Assembly: GCF_013386165.1 (NCBI RefSeq)
Contig: NZ_JACAOS010000016.1
Location: 186,001-250,000 of the forward strand
Reading direction: 5' to 3'
Length of the DNA stretch: 64,000 bases
Source of the DNA: Pseudomonas gingeri
Lineage (GTDB): Bacteria; Pseudomonadota; Gammaproteobacteria; Pseudomonadales; Pseudomonadaceae
The position numbers and the translations under genes were made by a program. The notes under the pieces were generated by a model that saw nothing but the letters and a program-made list of their open reading frames with translations, was not told the origin of the DNA and did no database searches. Below are positions 60,491-64,000 of this stretch, in pieces. Within the stretch, counting starts at the first letter, position 1. The number at the start of each line of letters is the position of its first letter.

Positions 60491-61267
60491 ATGACAGCCA
60501 GCGCCGAGAAGTTCACCCGCCAGACCCTGCTTGGGGTCCAGCCCTTGACGCCCAGCCTGTTCACCTTGCGTGCCAACCGTGATGCCGGCTTCCGTTTCCG
60601 TGCCGGTCAGTTCGCCCGCCTTGGTGTGACCAAGTCCGACGGCAATGTGGTGTGGCGCGCTTATTCGATGGTGTCTTCGCCCTATGACGAGTTCCTCGAG
60701 TTCTTTTCCATTGTCGTGCCTGAGGGCGAGTTCACCAGCGAGCTGAGCCGCCTGCGCGAGGGCGACACCTTGCTGGTCGAAAAGCAGGCGTTCGGTTTTC
60801 TGACCCTGGACCGTTTCGTCGACGGACGTGACCTCTGGCTGCTGGCCACCGGCACCGGTGTCGCGCCGTTCCTGTCGATCCTGCAGGACTTCGAGGTCTG
60901 GGAGCGTTTCGAGCGGATTATCCTGGTCTACAGTGCCCGTGAGACGTCGGAGCTGGCCTATCGGGAACTGATCGCCGGCCTGGCCGGGCGCGATTACCTG
61001 GCCGAGCACGGTCATAAGCTGCAGTTCATTGCCACAGTGACCCGCGAGCAGTGTCCGGGTCTGTTGCACGGACGCATTACCCACTTGATCGATAGCGGTG
61101 AGCTTGAACGTGCGGCGGGTGTGGCGCTGTCACCCGAGCATTCGCGGGTGATGTTGTGCGGCAATCCGCAGATGATCGATGACACCCGGGCACTGCTCAA
61201 GCAGCGGGGCTTGCAGCTCAGTCTGAGCCGCCGTCCCGGGCAGGTGGCGGTGGAGAATTACTGGTAG
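60491..61267 (+). CDS. fpr: Ferredoxin--NADP reductase (FprB-like)
   Basis: The 258-residue protein transfers electrons between NADPH and ferredoxin or flavodoxin. It has a FAD-binding barrel (FRAGQFARLGV, WRAYSMVSSPYDEFLEFF), an NADP domain (LLATGTGVAPFLSIL, ILVYSARETSELAYREL, MLCGNPQMI) and ends with AVENYW. The ending and the mscL-katB neighbourhood fit the second pseudomonad Fpr (FprB) more than FprA. The start at 60491 has GGAG upstream; the frame is open further upstream but without similarity. Confidence 0.92.
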   Translation: MTASAEKFTRQTLLGVQPLTPSLFTLRANRDAGFRFRAGQFARLGVTKSDGNVVWRAYSMVSSPYDEFLEFFSIVVPEGEFTSELSRLREGDTLLVEKQAFGFLTLDRFVDGRDLWLLATGTGVAPFLSILQDFEVWERFERIILVYSARETSELAYRELIAGLAGRDYLAEHGHKLQFIATVTREQCPGLLHGRITHLIDSGELERAAGVALSPEHSRVMLCGNPQMIDDTRALLKQRGLQLSLSRRPGQVAVENYW

Positions 61268-61329
61268 CAGTCGGGCTTGCCGGCGATGGCGTCCGCAAGA
61301 TTGCCATCGCCGGCAAGCCGGGCTCCTAC
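61264..61329. repeat. REPIN, GTAGCAGTCGGGCTTGCC type
   Basis: A decayed left arm and a good right arm (GCCGGCAAGCCGGGCTCCTAC) lie between fpr and mscL. Confidence 0.75.
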
Positions 61330-61349
61330 AAGGGATCGCGTTGTGGCTG

Positions 61350-61763
61350 TCAGGGTTTGTTGGCCTGGGCCTTGAGCAGGTCGCGGATCTCGCCCAGCAG
61401 TTCTTCTTCCTTGGTCGGAACCGGCGGCAGGGTCGGGGCGACCGCTTCTTCGCGCTTGAGCCGGTTGATGGCCTTGACCCCCATGAAAATGGCGAAGGCG
61501 ACGATCACGAAGTCGATGCAGGTCTGAATGAACTTGCCATAGGCCAGCACCACGGCCGGCACATTGCCGTCGGCGGCTTTCAGGGTGATGGCCAGGGCAC
61601 CGAAGTCGACCCCGCCGATGAGCAGCCCGATCGGTGGCATCACCACATCGCCGACAAACGACGAAACGATCTTGCCGAAGGCCGCACCGATGATGATACC
61701 AACGGCCATGTCGACAACATTGCCCTTGACCGCGAAGGCCTTGAACTCACTGAGCACGCTCAT
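61350..61763 (-). CDS. mscL: Large-conductance mechanosensitive channel
   Basis: MscL opens under osmotic downshock. The 137-residue protein has two membrane helices (about 14-45 and 73-98). The first contains GNVVDMAVGIIIGAAFGKIV, the pore-lining sequence typical of MscL. The C-terminal bundle is charged. It converges with fpr. Confidence 0.97.
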   Translation of the reverse strand: MSVLSEFKAFAVKGNVVDMAVGIIIGAAFGKIVSSFVGDVVMPPIGLLIGGVDFGALAITLKAADGNVPAVVLAYGKFIQTCIDFVIVAFAIFMGVKAINRLKREEAVAPTLPPVPTKEEELLGEIRDLLKAQANKP

Positions 61764-62051
61764 AGGTTATTCCTTGTTACAGATGAGTGGAGTGAACGCA
61801 GTGTAATGGAGCCGCGCGCATCTTGCTGTATGCGCGCGGGCGGCTGCGCTTGCTCTAATCGACCGGCTGCCCGTGAAAAAGTTTGCAAAGTGCCACCAAT
61901 CGCGCGAAATACGCGCCTTGGCGGGAGATGGCCCGTCTATTTTCTCAATCGACCCCTTCAGGCTTTTCTATTTAGAAAACCAGGTATCAGTCACTAGCCT
62001 CTGGTCAGCGCATCAGGATGCGCTCTACAAAAACCAGAGGAGTAGTCCGAT

Positions 62052-63593
62052 ATGAACATCATTCCAGCCCTTGGGATCGTTTCCTCAAGGCGCGTGCTGT
62101 GGGTCTTGAGCGCCAGCCTGTTATCCCTGTCCATCCAGGCCGCGACGCTGACCCGTGACAACGGTGCCGCGGTCGGCGATAACCAGAACTCGCAGACTGC
62201 TGGCGCCGCCGGGCCGGTGTTGCTGCAGGACGTGCAACTGATCCAGAAACTCCAGCGCTTCGACCGCGAGCGTATTCCGGAGCGCGTCGTGCATGCACGC
62301 GGCACCGGCGCCCACGGGACCTTTACCGTCACCGATGACCTGAGCGACCTGACCAAGGCCAAGGTGTTTGCCGCTGGCAGTGCCACGCCGGTGTTCGTGC
62401 GTTTCTCGGCAGTGGTGCACGGTAACCACTCGCCGGAAACCTTGCGCGACCCACGGGGATTTGCCACCAAGTTCTATACCAGCGAAGGCAACTGGGACCT
62501 GGTTGGCAACAACTTCCCGACCTTCTTCATTCGCGATGCCATCAAGTTCCCGGACATGGTGCATGCCTTCAAGCCCGATCCGCGGACCAATCTCGATGAC
62601 GACTCGCGGCGCTTCGACTTCTTCTCCCATGTACCCGAAGCCACCCGTACCCTGACCGAGCTGTATTCGGACTCCGGCACGCCGGCCAGTTACCGGGAGA
62701 TGGATGGCAATGGTGTGCATGCCTACAAACTGGTCAATGCCAAAGGCGAAGTGCACTACGTCAAGTTCCACTGGAAGAGCCTGCAAGGGTTGCGCAACCT
62801 TGACCCGAAAGCGGTGGTCGAAGTCCAGGGCAAGGATTACAGCCATATGACCCACGATCTGGTGGCGCATATCAACAAGGGTGAGTTTCCGAAGTGGGAT
62901 CTTTATGTACAGGTGCTGACGCCACAGGACCTGAGCAAGTTCGATTTCGATCCGCTGGATGCCACCAAGATCTGGCCGGGCGTGCCTGAGCGCAAGGTCG
63001 GGCAGATGGTGTTGGATCGCAATCCGGCGAATGTCTTCCAGGAGACCGAGCAGGTGGCCATGGCCCCGGCCAACCTGGTGCCGGGTATCGAACCGTCCGA
63101 GGACCGCCTGTTGCAGGGCCGGGTCTTCTCCTATGCCGACACCCAGATGTATCGCCTGGGGCCGAACGCGCTGCAATTGCCGATCAACGCGCCGAAAGTC
63201 GCGATCAACAACGGCAATCAGGATGGCGCGATGAATAGCGGTCACAGCAGCACCGGGGTGAACTACCAGCCCAGCCGCCTGTTGCCCCGCGAGGAGCCGC
63301 CGGCGGCCCGCTACAGCCAGTTGGCCCTGTCGGGCAGCACCCAGCAGGCGAAGATCCAGCGCGAGCAGAACTTCAAGCAGGCCGGTGACTTGTACCGCTC
63401 CTACAGCAAGAAGGAAAAGCAGGACCTGATCGAGAACTTCGGCGGCTCCCTGGCGGACACCGACGACGAGAGCAAGCAGATCATGCTGTCGTTCCTCTAC
63501 AAGGCCGATCCGGAATATGGCGCTGGGGTGACCAAGGTTGCCAAGGGCGATCTGGCGCGGGTCAAGGCGTTGGCGGCGAAGCTGTCGGATTGA
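62052..63593 (+). CDS. katB: Periplasmic catalase KatB
   Basis: The 513-residue clade-type monofunctional haem catalase has a signal peptide (about residues 1-30), as in P. aeruginosa KatB. The catalytic His is in RVVHARGTGAHG, the Asn in GNNFPTFFIRDA, and the haem-ligand Tyr in RVFSYADTQMYRLG. GAGGAG precedes the ATG. It is followed by ankB, the ankyrin protein that supports KatB in P. aeruginosa. Peroxide induction through OxyR is expected but I cannot point to a convincing OxyR site in 61764-62051. Confidence 0.95.
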   Translation: MNIIPALGIVSSRRVLWVLSASLLSLSIQAATLTRDNGAAVGDNQNSQTAGAAGPVLLQDVQLIQKLQRFDRERIPERVVHARGTGAHGTFTVTDDLSDLTKAKVFAAGSATPVFVRFSAVVHGNHSPETLRDPRGFATKFYTSEGNWDLVGNNFPTFFIRDAIKFPDMVHAFKPDPRTNLDDDSRRFDFFSHVPEATRTLTELYSDSGTPASYREMDGNGVHAYKLVNAKGEVHYVKFHWKSLQGLRNLDPKAVVEVQGKDYSHMTHDLVAHINKGEFPKWDLYVQVLTPQDLSKFDFDPLDATKIWPGVPERKVGQMVLDRNPANVFQETEQVAMAPANLVPGIEPSEDRLLQGRVFSYADTQMYRLGPNALQLPINAPKVAINNGNQDGAMNSGHSSTGVNYQPSRLLPREEPPAARYSQLALSGSTQQAKIQREQNFKQAGDLYRSYSKKEKQDLIENFGGSLADTDDESKQIMLSFLYKADPEYGAGVTKVAKGDLARVKALAAKLSD

Positions 63594-63635
63594 GGCCAGT
63601 CACTCAAGCCAGGTCTTGAATACACCGCAAATCCT

Positions 63636-63718
63636 GTAGGAGCGAGCTTGCTCGCGATGAGGGCCTTGAACGTTGCAGCGTCAGTCAAGGCGCCATCGCC
63701 AGCAAGCCGGCTCCCACG
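63636..63718. repeat. REPIN, mixed arms
   Basis: A GTAGGAGCGAGCTTGCTCGC left arm is joined to a CGCCAGCAAGCCGGCTCCCAC right arm, about 35 bases apart, between katB and ankB. The two arms come from different REP subtypes, so they pair only partly. Confidence 0.75.
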
Positions 63719-63740
63719 GGTCGGCACTAGGAGTCTCACG

Positions 63741-64000
63741 ATGCGTATTTATGCCTTCCTGCTTTTACTGGCCTGTGCCTTTGGCGCTTCCGCCCAGGAG
63801 TCGCCCGTTGCCACAGACCCGGCCGCGCTCCAGGCACAGCTCAAGGATTACTATTTCGATGCCGCCCGCCGTGGCGATGTCGAGATGCTCAACACCTTTA
63901 TCGACGCCGGCTACAGCCTCGATACCCAGGACGAGCAGGGTTACACCGCGCTGATCCTGGCCGCCTATCACGGCCAGGGGCCGGCGGTGGAGCGTCTTCT
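63741..64000 (+). CDS. ankB: Ankyrin repeat protein AnkB, 3' partial
   Basis: The reading frame starts at the ATG with AGGAG upstream and runs past the window end. It encodes a signal peptide (MRIYAFLLLLACAFGASA) and the first ankyrin repeats (DAARRGDVEMLNTFIDAG, YTALILAAYHGQ). In P. aeruginosa AnkB is needed for full KatB activity, probably as a periplasmic partner. The linkage to katB here is the same. Confidence 0.88.
   Translation, partial: MRIYAFLLLLACAFGASAQESPVATDPAALQAQLKDYYFDAARRGDVEMLNTFIDAGYSLDTQDEQGYTALILAAYHGQGPAVERL

Noticed and set aside
61764..62051. OxyR site upstream of katB
   Set aside because: OxyR control is expected for katB, but I saw no sequence that fits the four-tetranucleotide pattern well enough to report.

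Overview
The window is chromosomal DNA of a Pseudomonas, most likely of the P. fluorescens group. The evidence is the high GC content, the gene order (lnt-corC-ybeY-phoH-miaB, hemL-thiE-thiD next to ladS, cioA-cioB with a small DUF2474 gene, fpr-mscL-katB-ankB), and about twenty REP/REPIN palindromes of the two types common in that group. I see no rRNA, tRNA, CRISPR array, insertion sequence or prophage. Locus comparisons with P. aeruginosa are from memory.

Region 1 (1-10.4 kb): a YdcF-like envelope protein, then a leftward block for lipoprotein maturation and ribosome/tRNA maintenance (miaB, phoH-like ybeZ, ybeY, corC, lnt), a DUF1820 gene, a Sel1-repeat protein, and the leftward thiD-thiE-hemL cofactor operon ending in a clear intrinsic terminator. 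Region 2 (10.6-20.6 kb): ladS (hybrid sensor kinase of the Gac/Rsm network), an AidB-like flavoprotein, amn, rluE, a DUF2788 gene, an Lrp-type regulator, a probable unannotated small RNA with a strong terminator, a secreted DUF6515 protein and a FieF-like metal exporter. Region 3 (20.6-34.2 kb): a lipoprotein, a chemoreceptor gene that splits off a decayed copy of the hrpB promoter and start, hrpB, a membrane-anchored EEP phosphatase, YciC, DUF2076, NYN and DEDDh nucleases, a small antitoxin-like ORF, a lone Bro-N gene behind an unusual structured leader, yedA and rhlE.

Region 4 (34.4-41.3 kb): housekeeping enzymes (HI0933-type flavoprotein, histone-deacetylase-like amidohydrolase, GNAT, tesB plus HAD phosphatase, periplasmic alpha/beta hydrolase, YpfJ-type metalloprotease). 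Region 5 (41.5-50.7 kb) is catabolic. A quinate/shikimate module (MFS importer, QuiC dehydratase, TetR, NAD-type shikimate/quinate dehydrogenase, AroQ) would convert quinate or shikimate to protocatechuate. Two copies of one partly palindromic operator-like motif precede its outward-reading transcription units. A second module (GntR, MFS, TIM-barrel lactonase-like hydrolase) has an unknown substrate. Region 6 (50.7-64 kb): trmA with an NCS2 purine permease, a small secreted protein, an MFS exporter, the cyanide-insensitive oxidase cioAB behind an Anr-type box, rlmG, a LuxR solo with canonical AHL-pocket residues and no luxI, an fpr-type reductase, mscL, periplasmic catalase katB and the start of ankB.

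The most interesting unexplained signals are the two-stage attenuator-like leader upstream of the Bro-N gene, the putative small RNA at about 18.2-18.45 kb, the duplicated hrpB 5' end flanking the chemoreceptor, and the shared operator of the quinate cluster.
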